Assembly (NCBI RefSeq): GCF_000168975.1
Contig: NZ_AAUW01000012.1
Coordinates: forward strand, 1-64,000
Length of the DNA: 64,000 bases
Origin: Roseibium aggregatum IAM 12614
GTDB lineage: Bacteria > Pseudomonadota > Alphaproteobacteria > Rhizobiales > Stappiaceae
Direction: 5' to 3'
Positions 44,264-53,273 of the stretch are shown here, piece after piece (position 1 is the stretch's first letter; every line of letters starts with the position of its first letter). Both the position numbers and the translations under genes were made by a program. The notes below the pieces were generated by a model. That model was not told the DNA's origin and searched no databases. It was given only the letters and a program-made list of their open reading frames with translations.

Positions 44264-45432
44264 TAGCGACCATAAAGTCCCGATCTGCACCCCATGACCT
44301 CCGCCAGAGCGTCCGACACCAGAAGCTGGCGCTGCAGGTCCTTTGCAAGCTCGGCAATACGGGCCGCAAGATTGACCACAGGGCCGACGACGGTGAAGTC
44401 CAGCCGGGTTTCGCTGCCGACGTTGCCATAAAAGACATCGCCTGCGTGAAGGGCTATTCCGACACTCAGATCAGGTGTGACCGCGCAGGTTCGGGCCGTG
44501 TTGATCGCCTCGATCCGCGTCAGCGTCTCACGTGCAGCCATCAGGGCGCGCATGGAGGCGTCCCTGGCTTCCTCTGCGGTCTCGTAGGGAAAGATCGCCA
44601 TCACTTCATCGCCGATGAACTTCAGCACTTCGCCGCCATGGGCTTCGACGGCTGCCGTCATCGCTCCGAAATACTTGTTCAGGAACAAGACGATCTTGTC
44701 TGCAGGAAGCGTATTGGACAGGCGCGTGAAGCCACGGATGTCGGCAAAGCTGACAACCGCCTTGATCCACTCGCCTTCTCCTCGCCGGGTTGTGCCGTCC
44801 AGAACCTTCAGTCCTGCCCGCGGGCCGACATAGGTGTCCAGCACCGTTTCGGCGGTACGGCGCAGCGTCTTCAATTCACATACCAGCGCAAGCGGCTGGA
44901 TCAGCGAGTCGAACACACCGATGTGCGAGCCTGTAAAACCGCCCGGCGCCTTGGTCGCGAAACTGGCAACCTTCACCGTCCCGTCTGAAAACCGCATGGG
45001 CAGAGCGATATAGTCCGTATAACCTTCCCGGGCCAGCTCGGCGGTAATCGGAAATTCGTCGGCTGCACCCGGCGTCTTGCCGATCTCGACACGAACTGGT
45101 GTCTCGTCTTCGTGCACGCGTTTGATGGGGCTCTTCTGATATTCGTCCTGCGAAGTGTTGTCCGCAGTATGTAGGCGCAATTCCGGCGCCTCTCCGTTGA
45201 TCCAGATCGAGCTTTCCGCGCGCACGTTCGGATGCACCACCCAGATGCCGGTGGTGACACGGTCGACCGGAACTTTTCCGGCGCGCAAACGTTTCGCCAT
45301 CTCAGTGACGATTTCGAGTGTCCCCTTCAGTCGGGGCGCATCGCTATACAGCCATTGTACGACGTCTGCCGCAACGATAGGCGCTTCGAGGACCATCAGC
45401 CCACGTCCTTTCGAATCCCTGAATGAGCCCAT
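44149..45432 (-). CDS. Class III adenylate/guanylate cyclase with GAF-like N-terminal half
   Basis: Residues about 225-400 are a class III cyclase domain (SFADIRGFTRLSN and KFIGDEVMAIFP carry the two metal aspartates, then DFTVVGPVVNLAARI). The N-terminal half contains GIWVVHPN and is probably a ligand-binding region. Product is likely cAMP. The start is uncertain: ATG 45432 (427 residues, used) or ATG 45396 (415); neither has a strong ribosome-binding site. The gene tail runs 115 bp into the convergent DUF599 gene. Confidence 0.82.
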   Translation of the reverse strand: MGSFRDSKGRGLMVLEAPIVAADVVQWLYSDAPRLKGTLEIVTEMAKRLRAGKVPVDRVTTGIWVVHPNVRAESSIWINGEAPELRLHTADNTSQDEYQKSPIKRVHEDETPVRVEIGKTPGAADEFPITAELAREGYTDYIALPMRFSDGTVKVASFATKAPGGFTGSHIGVFDSLIQPLALVCELKTLRRTAETVLDTYVGPRAGLKVLDGTTRRGEGEWIKAVVSFADIRGFTRLSNTLPADKIVLFLNKYFGAMTAAVEAHGGEVLKFIGDEVMAIFPYETAEEARDASMRALMAARETLTRIEAINTARTCAVTPDLSVGIALHAGDVFYGNVGSETRLDFTVVGPVVNLAARIAELAKDLQRQLLVSDALAEVMGCRSGLYGRYQVKGFDEPVSVYSPDLSADPKFGYCPKSTASLALETN

Positions 45433-45508
45433 TATATGGGAACAGGCTCTTTGCAGTAAAAGAGGTTTGATTTCAAAAGTCGGCGTCAGCCGAACGTGTT
45501 TTGCAAGC

Positions 45509-46306
45509 TTAAGGACCGGGGAAGAATGCCGTGCTCCGTCCGAGCAGTTTGTAGACCGCAAGACCGACCCACTCCCGGAAGGCGATATCAAAGCGCCTGA
45601 GGCCCTTGGAGGCACCGTCAAAGCCGAGCATGCTGTCCTGCGGTCCCCGTGTTCGGAAATCCACCGGATAAGCTGTCACGCCTGTCCAGCCGGCCTTCTC
45701 GAAGACGCCCATCGAACGCGGCATATGATAGGCCGACGTGACGAGCAACCAGCGCTGGCCGGGCTGCGGCTGCACGATCTTCTTGGCGTAGACCGCGTTC
45801 TGCCATGTGTTCTGGGATTGGTCTTCAAGAATGATGCGCTCAGGCGCAATACCGAAGTCCCGGAACAGTCTCGCGGCTCCCTCCGCCTCTGTTGCCTGCG
45901 ACGACACAATCATGCCCTGCCCTCCGGTATGGATGATCTTCGCTGCCGGCAGCGCTTTGGCAAGACGCGCGGTGATGGTGACCCGTTCCGCGGACATGGT
46001 CAGCGCCGTATCGCCCCGGACACCGGTGACGACCGTGTCCACGGCACCGCCCAAAATGATGATGCCGTCATAGTTTTCCAAAGTGGCGGGACGCTGAAAG
46101 CGGTCCTCAAGCGGCACGATCAGCCAGTTTGCCGCAGGTGAGAAAGCACAAACCACCAGCCCGGCAAACCCGGCGAAGGTCAAGAGGCGGCCGCGCCGTC
46201 GCCACCTGGCCGACAGGCTGAGCAACAGGCCGGCAGCCATTAAAACAATGAGAAAGTTCGACGGCAGGATCAGAAAACCGCCGATCTTCGAGAAGAAAAC
46301 ATACAT
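45509..46306 (-). CDS. YdcF/ElyC-like DUF218 membrane protein
   Basis: This 265-residue protein has two N-terminal membrane helices and a DUF218 domain with DGIIILGGAVDT, HTGGQGM, ILEDQSQNTWQNAVYAKKI and LVTSAYHMPRSMGVFEKAGW. The family includes ElyC and SanA, linked to envelope polysaccharide or peptidoglycan. The gene is 76 bp upstream of the cyclase on the same strand. Confidence 0.9.
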   Translation of the reverse strand: MYVFFSKIGGFLILPSNFLIVLMAAGLLLSLSARWRRRGRLLTFAGFAGLVVCAFSPAANWLIVPLEDRFQRPATLENYDGIIILGGAVDTVVTGVRGDTALTMSAERVTITARLAKALPAAKIIHTGGQGMIVSSQATEAEGAARLFRDFGIAPERIILEDQSQNTWQNAVYAKKIVQPQPGQRWLLVTSAYHMPRSMGVFEKAGWTGVTAYPVDFRTRGPQDSMLGFDGASKGLRRFDIAFREWVGLAVYKLLGRSTAFFPGP

Positions 46307-46856
46307 ATGAAATTATCCGAGTCGTTTCGGCCCCTGCCCGTGACAAGCAATACATCCGTTCCGCCCGCGACAGCCATGCCTTTTGCGTCTGCCTGACCGA
46401 ACAATCCCATCAAACAGGCAAACGATCTGCATACTCATCGCCGTATTGCAGGAATCCCCAACCACTTTGCGGGAAAGCGAATCCCTTGTTTTCTGTCCAA
46501 AATCTCGTCTCGGCCGTAAGCAATGAGGAATTTGCTCAGATCCGGCGTGACGCCGATTGCGGCGCGCAACGATAGGTATCCAGCGGAATCACGGTCTACG
46601 CACCCTTGGTGCGATGCCCTTACGTCACTTGACCGTGACAAGATAAGCCGGCTTCACTTACGGCCCGATGCTGGCCTTTTTCGGCCCTTTCTAGCCCTTT
46701 GCGCGGCCAAAAGAGTGAATTTGCGGCTGACCTTGGCCATCTGCAGGCACTGGTGATTTTAACAAAGGCATTATCCGTGATCAGAGTCACAGGGCTGGCA
46801 CGCCTTTCGAGTCATCTTGTTGCCATCGTATTGAAGGCTCAATCGAGGGAAACCAG
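46307..46856. other. Intergenic region, no gene seen
   Basis: About 550 bp with no convincing coding frame on either strand and no RNA gene recognised. It holds promoters for the two divergent flanking genes; the 3' half has several GGCC/CTTT repeats but no clear hairpin. Confidence 0.5.
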
Positions 46857-47261
46857 ATGACACTCTATATGAAACTCGGCGGTCGCGAAGCGATCATGCA
46901 GGCAATGCCACACCTGAAGGCCAGGCTGGAACAGGATCCCTGTTTCGATGTGTCCAGCTTTCTGCCGGAATTCGAACACTCGGACGATCTGACAGAGTTC
47001 CTGATCTTTCTTGCAGGCGGAGCTCCGATTTACGACGGAAAGCCAGTCAGCGACCTGCTGGCGCCGATCTGCACCTGCAACAGCATCTATGAACGGTTCG
47101 TCGACCACCTGGTCGCGGTCATCTTCAACGGAGCTCCCGCTCCCGGAGACGAAGCAGACCTGCGGGACCTCATGGACCGGCTTCGTCCGCATGTGCTCGC
47201 CCGCAAACCGGTCGCTCGCGCACGAGACTATTCCATTCAACCCGAAGCGGTCTGCATCTGA
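46857..47261 (+). CDS. Degenerate truncated-globin-like protein
   Basis: This 134-residue protein follows the group I truncated globin layout: MTLYMKLGGREAIMQAM at the start, GGAPIYDGK in the loop that precedes the F helix, and FVDHLVAVI. The B-helix FY pair is absent (HLKARLEQD instead) and the position of the proximal histidine reads leucine (KPVSDLLAP). Heme binding is therefore unlikely, and it may be a non-heme globin-fold protein. The reading of these positions rests on hand alignment to cyanobacterial GlbN. Confidence 0.65.
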   Translation: MTLYMKLGGREAIMQAMPHLKARLEQDPCFDVSSFLPEFEHSDDLTEFLIFLAGGAPIYDGKPVSDLLAPICTCNSIYERFVDHLVAVIFNGAPAPGDEADLRDLMDRLRPHVLARKPVARARDYSIQPEAVCI

Positions 47262-47275
47262 CCGTTCTCAGAAAA

Positions 47276-47298
47276 AAACGCCGGCGAAGCCGGCGTTT
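47276..47298. terminator. Bidirectional terminator between globin-like and clpP genes
   Basis: AAACGCCGGC and GCCGGCGTTT form a perfect stem with a 3-nt loop and A/T tracts on both sides, serving the two convergent genes. Confidence 0.9.
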
Positions 47299-47325
47299 CT
47301 GCTTTTTTGTGAAGATCGTTAAAGA

Positions 47326-47940
47326 TCAGCCCAATTCGTCGACAGTGGTGACGATCTTGCCGACCAGACCGTAGTCGATCCCTTCTTCCGGGCTCATCCA
47401 GTAGTCGCGGTCGGTGTCTTTTTCGATACGCGCAATCGGCTGACCGGTTGCGTCCGCGAAAATCTTGTTCAGACGATCGCGCATCTTGATGATTTCCCTG
47501 GCCTGGATTTCGATGTCCGTAGCCATGCCGCCGGCGCCGCCGGACGGTTGGTGAAGCAGGAAGCGCGTGTTCGGAGTGCAGAACCGCTTGTCCTTGGGAA
47601 CCGACACGTAAATCAAAGCTCCGGCGCTGGCGACCCAGCCCATGCCGAGGATACGAACCTCAGGTGCGATGAATTTGATGGTGTCGTGAATCATGTCGCC
47701 GGATTCGACATGACCGCCCGGAGACGAAACGATGACCGTGATCGGGTCGTTGGAAACCTGCGCCAGCGCCAGAAGCCGGGCGCAAACGTCGCGGGCCATC
47801 TCCTGTGTCACCGGACCGGTGATCAGAACTGTACGCGCTTCGAACAGATGCTTGTCGACCTGGATCGACGGCTGGCTCTTGGGCTTGTCCTCGTCTTCAT
47901 CGTCGAGGCGTGCAGGCACCGTGGTCGAATAGTTTTTCAT
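47326..47940 (-). CDS. clpP: ClpP-type serine protease paralog
   Basis: This 204-residue protease has a catalytic triad: S105 in [11 protein letters not shown]130 in [12 protein letters not shown] and D179 in TDRDYW. The nucleophile motif is GWVASAG rather than the usual GQAASMG, and the N-terminus carries a charged extension ([14 protein letters not shown]). This looks like an accessory ClpP. It is not near clpX here. Full length for the family, with its own terminator. Confidence 0.9.
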   Translation of the reverse strand: MKNYSTTVPARLDDEDEDKPKSQPSIQVDKHLFEARTVLITGPVTQEMARDVCARLLALAQVSNDPITVIVSSPGGHVESGDMIHDTIKFIAPEVRILGMGWVASAGALIYVSVPKDKRFCTPNTRFLLHQPSGGAGGMATDIEIQAREIIKMRDRLNKIFADATGQPIARIEKDTDRDYWMSPEEGIDYGLVGKIVTTVDELG

Positions 47941-48123
47941 GCGCAGGATTAAGCTCCCTTTGCTGTTGGGCCGGCCGGACCGGCATTTTCGATGGGCTGA
48001 CGGAAGGTTCCACCGCCCTGCGTTGGTCCATGTGTAAGCGAAGTCAGTTGCACTCGCAAATCATCAGACCCTGATTAGCGTGAAAAGAGTTATCAGATCG
48101 GCAACAGGCCAGGCCCCACGCCC

Positions 48124-48981
48124 TCAATCGCCTGTTCCTGTCGGCCTGCCGAGGCGTTTTTCCTGACGGCCAACGAGCAGGTGCCAGAACAGCATGGCCG
48201 CAAAAGGCAGCGAAGGCCAGACAAACCACAAAGTGGACAAACCGGAGGTCAGGAGATTGAGCAGGAAAAAGAGGCTTATCATGAAGACGCAGCCTCGGAC
48301 CCGTTTCGGCTGGGCTCTCAACCAGCGGCGTGCCTGTTCGAACCCTGAGGCGACAGCCTGGGTATCCCGTTCCCATTCCGGCCTTGGAATACCGTCCTGG
48401 CGCGGTGTCCCTGTGTGGTGTGTCTTTTGGCTGGCACTGGTGTCTGCAGGTGAATTTCGGCCCCCGATCCGTACCGAGTATGTTTCGACGGGCTCGGTGA
48501 CATTCTTGACGTGCTGGGGTCCAAGTGGATCGAAGCCCAGCGCCATTTTCGATTTTACCTGATCATAGACCGACTGAGACAACATGATGCCGCCCCGCGG
48601 TGCGAGTTCCTGCAATCGGGCGGCCACATTCACGCCGTCGCCATAGATGTCCTCGCCTTCGACCATGATGTCGCCGAGGTTGATGCCGATGCGAAACTCC
48701 ATCCGGTTCATGTCCGGCAGGTCCGCGTTGCGAACCGAAAGCTCGTTCTGGATGTCAACGGCACATTGCACGGCTTCCATGACCGACGCGAACTCGATGA
48801 TGACTGCATCACCCCAGGTGTTCACGATGCGTCCGTTATGACGCTCCGTCAGCGCCGACATCACCAACCGGTAGGCTTTGAGCCGGTCCAGAGTTCCGTC
48901 TTCATCCCGCTCCATGAGCTTGGAATATTGCGCAACGTCCGCGCACATAACTGCCGCCAGACGCCGCTTGACCCGTTGCAT
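48124..48981 (-). CDS. Class III adenylate cyclase with C-terminal 2TM region
   Basis: This 285-residue protein begins directly with the cyclase domain (LAAVMCADVAQYSKLM, VNTWGDAVIIEF and DIYGDGVNVAARLQ, with the metal and catalytic residues). A low-complexity linker and two membrane helices (VFMISLFFLLNLLTSG, FVWPSLPFAAMLFWHLLVG) follow. cAMP production at the inner membrane is expected. Alphaproteobacteria usually encode many of these. Signal sensed unknown. Confidence 0.88.
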   Translation of the reverse strand: MQRVKRRLAAVMCADVAQYSKLMERDEDGTLDRLKAYRLVMSALTERHNGRIVNTWGDAVIIEFASVMEAVQCAVDIQNELSVRNADLPDMNRMEFRIGINLGDIMVEGEDIYGDGVNVAARLQELAPRGGIMLSQSVYDQVKSKMALGFDPLGPQHVKNVTEPVETYSVRIGGRNSPADTSASQKTHHTGTPRQDGIPRPEWERDTQAVASGFEQARRWLRAQPKRVRGCVFMISLFFLLNLLTSGLSTLWFVWPSLPFAAMLFWHLLVGRQEKRLGRPTGTGD

Positions 48982-49096
48982 GCTCTTACCCCGCTTGCTC
49001 CCGCTTAGGAATGGGAAGGCACACCGGAAATTGCAAGGGAAAATCCACCGAATTCACCGTTGTGACGCATGTTCGGCACACCTGGAAAAAACGGGA

Positions 49097-49501
49097 TCAA
49101 ATGTCTCCGGCGAGATTGCGCAGTGCCGCCAGAGCATCTTCCGCGCGTTCTTCGGGCACAAAAACATGATCGTGAAAAAAGGCTGCAACCACATTCGCCG
49201 AAATTCCTTCGGCTGCCAGAGCCGCGGAAATGGATGCCGTCAGTCCAACGGCCTCCAGCGAGGAATGCACAGTCAGCGTTATCCGCCGGAACCACTCGGC
49301 CTCTGCCAATCCCAGTTCACGCGCCCGCTCAACCGGCAGAATGGCTGTCAGCCCTTCGGTTTCCGCAAACAGGCCGATCGGATCGTACTCTGCCAGATCC
49401 GTCATCGATTTCGATACAAATGTGCAGAATACATAAGGCTGCGGATCCAGCATCGGGCGCATCTGCGAGATCAGGGTGGCAAGGTCTGTTTCGCCGGTCA
49501 T
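49097..49501 (-). CDS. ACT-domain protein
   Basis: This 134-residue protein resembles the ACT_7 type (DUF2241): MRPMLDPQPYVFCTFVS at the start and ITLTVHSSLEAVGLTASISAALAAEGISANVVAAFFHDHVFVP in two parts as the ACT fold, ending with a conserved FVP-ERAEDAL. ACT domains bind amino acids. The ATG at 49501 is chosen. It follows the acetyltransferase gene by 13 bp on the same strand. Confidence 0.85.
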   Translation of the reverse strand: MTGETDLATLISQMRPMLDPQPYVFCTFVSKSMTDLAEYDPIGLFAETEGLTAILPVERARELGLAEAEWFRRITLTVHSSLEAVGLTASISAALAAEGISANVVAAFFHDHVFVPEERAEDALAALRNLAGDI

Positions 49502-49514
49502 CTGGAATTTCCGT

Positions 49515-50105
49515 TCATAGTGTCTTGCGCATGAGTGGCCGCTTGGGGCTTCTGCGTGCGATTTCGACAAAGCCTGCGCGGCGGAAGACGTCAGCAATGC
49601 CCACGAAGCCTTCGCCCCATTGCAGAGGCTTGTCCGTCTCCATGGGACATGCATCCATTTGTCGAGCCCCTTCTTCCCGCGCATGGGCAATGGCCGCATC
49701 CAGCAGAAGGGACATCAAACCGGTGCCGCGATGCCCTTTCCGGATATAGAAACAGGTGACCGCATGTGTTGTCTCTATCGCCTGTTCACTGTCTTCCGGC
49801 AGGGGTTGGCTGGTTTTGCCAAGCAGGAAGCGTAGATACTGACTGCGCGGTCCGAGCGCGATCCAGCCGACCGCGAGGCTGCCTCGATACGCCAGGAGCC
49901 CGGGGGCCGGGCCAGCGTCTACCTTCTGCTGAAAAGCATCGCGCCGTTCCTCACGGGTCATCGCTTTCCAGTCCTTGCCCCGCAAGAAAGGCCACATGCA
50001 CCAGCAACCGCCGGACGCACCTCGTTCCGGTCCGAACAGATCCACCAGATCGGCCCAGCGCTCCGGTGTCGCAACTTGAATGTGGACGAGATCGTTATGA
50101 GTCAT
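49515..50105 (-). CDS. GNAT-family acetyltransferase
   Basis: This 196-residue protein has a GNAT fold: TCFYIRKGHRGTGLMSLLLDAAIAHAREEGA, read as the acetyl-CoA loop RKGHRGTG plus helix. An N-terminal segment with CWCMWP is also visible. GGAAGGAG precedes the ATG at 50105. Upstream of the ACT gene in the same operon. Substrate unknown. Confidence 0.88.
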   Translation of the reverse strand: MTHNDLVHIQVATPERWADLVDLFGPERGASGGCWCMWPFLRGKDWKAMTREERRDAFQQKVDAGPAPGLLAYRGSLAVGWIALGPRSQYLRFLLGKTSQPLPEDSEQAIETTHAVTCFYIRKGHRGTGLMSLLLDAAIAHAREEGARQMDACPMETDKPLQWGEGFVGIADVFRRAGFVEIARRSPKRPLMRKTL

Positions 50106-50185
50106 ATCCACTCCTTCCGATTGCAAAGTTGCACGGAAAGAACGGGGACGGCAATCCCGGTGAAAGTGTCTGTTCCACAAAAGCA

Positions 50186-50210
50186 AAACGCCGCGGATCA
50201 GGCGGCGTTT
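50186..50210 (-). terminator. Terminator of the TetR/SRPBCC-VOC operon
   Basis: AAACGCCGC and GCGGCGTTT form a stem with a 7-nt loop, followed by T residues on the minus strand. It lies 67 bp after the fusion gene. Confidence 0.8.
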
Positions 50211-50276
50211 GAATTTTTGTTCTTCACTCAGGCCTTGCAAGCCGAACCAGACAACGAACCATGCGAATGCTGCTGT

Positions 50277-51239
50277 TCAGGCAGCAGCTTCCAAGCCGGC
50301 AATGTCTATCTTCTTCATCTTCATCAGGGCGGCACTGACACGTCCGGCGCTTTCCGGATCGTTGCCATGCATCAGCCGGGGCAATGCCTTGGGAACAATC
50401 TGCCAATAAACACCGTAGCGGTCTTTCAGCCAGCCGCACTGGCCCTCTTCCCCGCCATCGGCAAGAAGCGCCTGCCATAACTGATCTGTTTCCGCCTGAT
50501 CTTCGGTCAGTATGGAAATCGAGGTCAGATAGCTTGACTGCATATCCGGGTTGCCGTTCAGTATCATGAAGGGGGACCCCGCCAGGGTGAACTCGGCAAC
50601 CAGCACCGGCCCGTCTGGATCCGGCCGGAAGATCGACTCAATCTCGCTATTCGGCAAAAGGGACGTGTAGAAGCTGGCTGCTTCCTCTCCCTTTTCACGG
50701 AAGAACAGACAGGTGCGCACCTTGGCGGCAAACGCGGGTTCGGTTCGCAGCCCCTCGACAGCAATCGACCTTGCAAGTGCATCAAGCTGAGCGGAGGCTG
50801 CTTTCCAGCCCTCCTCAAAGCCCATCTCAAGATGCTTGTTCCTGTCTGCTTCGGTCGCGTGGCGCGCACCCCACGTCAGGCGCGTGCCGACGCCCGGGAC
50901 ATCGGCAAGTTGGACGTAGCCTGTCATGAACGGCGTCTCCCGCGGCACATAGCCTTCGGAGAAGGCATCCGTGAACATCAGCCTCTCGCCATCCACAACC
51001 TCCAGGAACATGCCCACATTCTCGAACTGCTCTCCTTGCGGACCGGCCATCACGGTGTTGAAACGGCCACCCGGACGAACGTCCATATCGGCCTGCTGCA
51101 CAAACCAGGGCTTCGGGCAGAACCACTGTTTCAGCAATTCGGTATTGGTCCAGCATTGCCACACGGCTTCACGCGGCGCGGCAATGACCCGGCTGAGTTC
51201 CAGTGTCAGATCTTCCTTGCGAATTTCAACTTCACTCAT
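50277..51239 (-). CDS. Fusion of SRPBCC (AHSA1-type) and VOC (PhnB-like) domains
   Basis: Residues about 1-150 form an AHSA1/SRPBCC ligand-binding domain (VIAAPREAVWQCWTNTELLKQWF). Residues about 165-310 form a PhnB-type VOC domain (KVRTCLFFREKGEEAASFYTSLLPNSEI, GWLKDRYGVYWQIVP). Both domains are more often encoded separately but side by side in such loci. Role unknown; small hydrophobic ligand binding or dehalogenation-like chemistry is possible. The ATG at 51239 follows GGGAGAG. It lies 14 bp after the TetR gene, so TetR probably regulates it. Confidence 0.85.
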   Translation of the reverse strand: MSEVEIRKEDLTLELSRVIAAPREAVWQCWTNTELLKQWFCPKPWFVQQADMDVRPGGRFNTVMAGPQGEQFENVGMFLEVVDGERLMFTDAFSEGYVPRETPFMTGYVQLADVPGVGTRLTWGARHATEADRNKHLEMGFEEGWKAASAQLDALARSIAVEGLRTEPAFAAKVRTCLFFREKGEEAASFYTSLLPNSEIESIFRPDPDGPVLVAEFTLAGSPFMILNGNPDMQSSYLTSISILTEDQAETDQLWQALLADGGEEGQCGWLKDRYGVYWQIVPKALPRLMHGNDPESAGRVSAALMKMKKIDIAGLEAAA

Positions 51240-51253
51240 TGCACTCTCCCTTG

Positions 51254-51871
51254 TCATGACCGGCCGAACAGCAGTTCGACGTAACGTTTCAGATGCTCGA
51301 TGCTGTCCGTCGCTATCGATGGCGCATTGCCTGCCTTTGCCAGCACGAAAGCCCCCTGAATGACGGCCTGTGTGTGCAGTGCCAGGCTTTCCGCTCCTCC
51401 AGGAACCTCAATACCCCGGGCCTTGGCCGCTTCTGCGATATCGGAAACCAGCGTTGCCGCGTGCCCGGTGATGCTTCGGTTGCAGGCATCGCGGATGGCA
51501 GGAATCGTGTCATAGACCTCCTGCACCATGGTCCCGACCAGACAGGTGAACTCCGGCACATCGCCCTGCACCAAGGCCTTGCGGAAATCGAGATAGCCGA
51601 TCACCCGGTCAAGCGGGTCTTCAGGATCGTGATACGCCGCCTGTTCGAAAAGCGCCCCGGTCGTTTCGGACCAGTAATCCGCCGCAGCCACCGCCAGATC
51701 GTCTTTCGAACGAAAGTGATGGAAGAAGGCTCCCTTCGTCACACCCGCTTCGCGGCACAGGTCATCCACGGTGGTGGCCGTGTAGCCTTTCATACGGATC
51801 ACACGCAGCGCAGAATCCAGCAGCTTTATCCGCGCGTCTGGCCGTTTTGTCTTTTGAGTTTTCTCTACCAT
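51254..51871 (-). CDS. TetR-family regulator of the SRPBCC-VOC gene
   Basis: This 205-residue protein has a TetR HTH (LLDSALRVIRMKGYTATTVDDLCREAGVTKGAFFHHF, read in two parts) and a C-terminal domain of the NemR/AcrR type with C residues. ATG at 51871 begins MVEKTQ. A matching palindrome just upstream suggests autoregulation. It is first in the operon with the fusion gene. Confidence 0.88.
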   Translation of the reverse strand: MVEKTQKTKRPDARIKLLDSALRVIRMKGYTATTVDDLCREAGVTKGAFFHHFRSKDDLAVAAADYWSETTGALFEQAAYHDPEDPLDRVIGYLDFRKALVQGDVPEFTCLVGTMVQEVYDTIPAIRDACNRSITGHAATLVSDIAEAAKARGIEVPGGAESLALHTQAVIQGAFVLAKAGNAPSIATDSIEHLKRYVELLFGRS

Positions 51872-51878
51872 GCCCCAT

Positions 51879-51900
51879 ACATACCGACCAGTTGGTATGT
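51879..51900. promoter_or_regulatory. TetR operator upstream of its own gene
   Basis: ACATACC and GGTATGT are inverted 7-bp arms around GACCAGTT, a pattern typical of TetR/NemR-type sites. It lies 7 bp before the TetR ATG. Confidence 0.8.
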
Positions 51901-52102
51901 TGTCAATCTGCTTAGATGGCGGACGCACAGCAACTGCCTTGCCGCCAATGGCACGCATTGGAGTAACCGCCTAATGAGACGGGCAGAATTTCAGGAATTG
52001 AGCGCCCAGGAGAATCGAAACGACGTCTCGCCAACATCCTGTGTTCACGGAAGAAAATCGAATAGTACCTGCAAGTTACCCGGCGTCGCCGCTTGGCTTC
52101 GC

Positions 52103-52792
52103 TTACCAGGGAATGGGCCTGCCGAGCTGATCGAAAAAACCTCCGGACTGTGCGGGCGTGAGACTGACCACAAAGTCGACAAGGCGTTCTGCCGCGATCG
52201 CTGGTTCCTGAACGTCGAGCCCGGTCTTTGCAAAATTCTCGGTCAGGGAGGTTCTCACCGTACCGGGATGAAGCGCAACACAGATTGCTTCGGGATTCTT
52301 GCGCGCGAGCTCAATCGATGCAGTGCGGACCAATTGGTTGAGCGCGGCCTTCGAGGCCCGGTACCCATACCATCCACCAAGGCTGTTATCGCCGATTGAA
52401 CCGACTCTTGCGGAAAGGGTTGCAAAAACACTCCGTCCCTCTCTCGGCAGCAGCGGCAAGAAGTGTTTCATCAACAGTGCCGGGCCGATGGCATTGATTG
52501 CAAACGAACGGGCAAGGACTTCAGGATCGAGTTCCCGCAGGCTCTTTTCGGGACGTGCTGTCCCCAGAGTGAGTGCACCGGTCGCGTCGAAGAGCAAACG
52601 CACTTCACCTTCAGCCTGCCGAACCTCTTCGGCACAGGCCTGGATCTTGCATTTATCGAGCAAATCGAGAGGTGGTGAAGACTTGCGATGAAGCGCGATG
52701 ACCCTGTCATAGCCACCGTCACTTTCAAGACGCGCCTTCACGGCTGAACCAATTCCGCCGCTGGCACCAAAGATCACCGCTACTGTCGTCAT
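52103..52792 (-). CDS. Short-chain dehydrogenase (C-factor-like)
   Basis: This 229-residue classical SDR has GASGGIGSAVKARL (NAD(P) binding), the INAIGPALLM helix and an intact YxxxK (YGYRASKAALNQ) with the active-site serine in LSARVGS. The fold matches the CsgA/C-factor-like group of small SDRs. Substrate unknown. GGCAGTGA precedes the ATG. Confidence 0.9.
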   Translation of the reverse strand: MTTVAVIFGASGGIGSAVKARLESDGGYDRVIALHRKSSPPLDLLDKCKIQACAEEVRQAEGEVRLLFDATGALTLGTARPEKSLRELDPEVLARSFAINAIGPALLMKHFLPLLPREGRSVFATLSARVGSIGDNSLGGWYGYRASKAALNQLVRTASIELARKNPEAICVALHPGTVRTSLTENFAKTGLDVQEPAIAAERLVDFVVSLTPAQSGGFFDQLGRPIPW

Positions 52793-52862
52793 TCACTGCC
52801 TCTCTTTCCTGATGACAGCGATACGCAGGAAAAGCCGGATCGGTTCGGTAACAGGATCGGCC

Positions 52863-53255
52863 CTAGTTTCCGCCGACCGTTGCCTCCCAGGGGCCATCGA
52901 CAAAGTCGGCTTCTTCATCTCCAGGCCAGGGAGGCATGGAGATACAAATGAACTGAAGCACGCTGTCACCGGTGTTCCGATACTGGAAAGCGGTGCCGGC
53001 CGGGATATCAATGGAGACACCGGTCTCCAGGTCGACAACGGTCTGGCAGGCATGGTCGGACCTCCAGATCTGTCCGCTGCCGGCAAGCACGTACCAGAAT
53101 TCATGCACGGTCTTGTGCCGTGTCGCACGGTTCGTCTGGCCGACAGGAACAGTCGAATGGATCATGTTTCCTGTCGGGCCATCCATGATGAAACGGATAT
53201 CGGCCCCCGCTGGAGATTTCGCATCAGGTTTGTCGGGAAGCCGCGTCTGTTTCAT
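52863..53255 (-). CDS. Cupin-domain protein
   Basis: This 130-residue protein has a single cupin fold: RHKTVHEFWYVLAGSGQIW with the metal-ligand H, H, E pattern partly kept, then GVSIDIPAGTAFQYRNTGD. It starts 18 bp after the isovaleryl-CoA dehydrogenase gene, so it belongs to that operon. Function is not deducible. Confidence 0.82.
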   Translation of the reverse strand: MKQTRLPDKPDAKSPAGADIRFIMDGPTGNMIHSTVPVGQTNRATRHKTVHEFWYVLAGSGQIWRSDHACQTVVDLETGVSIDIPAGTAFQYRNTGDSVLQFICISMPPWPGDEEADFVDGPWEATVGGN

Positions 53256-53273
53256 GCCATCCTCAGTATTCCG

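Noticed and set aside
46307-46856. Small RNA or attachment site in the 550-bp gap
   Set aside because: No tRNA-like fold, direct repeat or terminator was visible.
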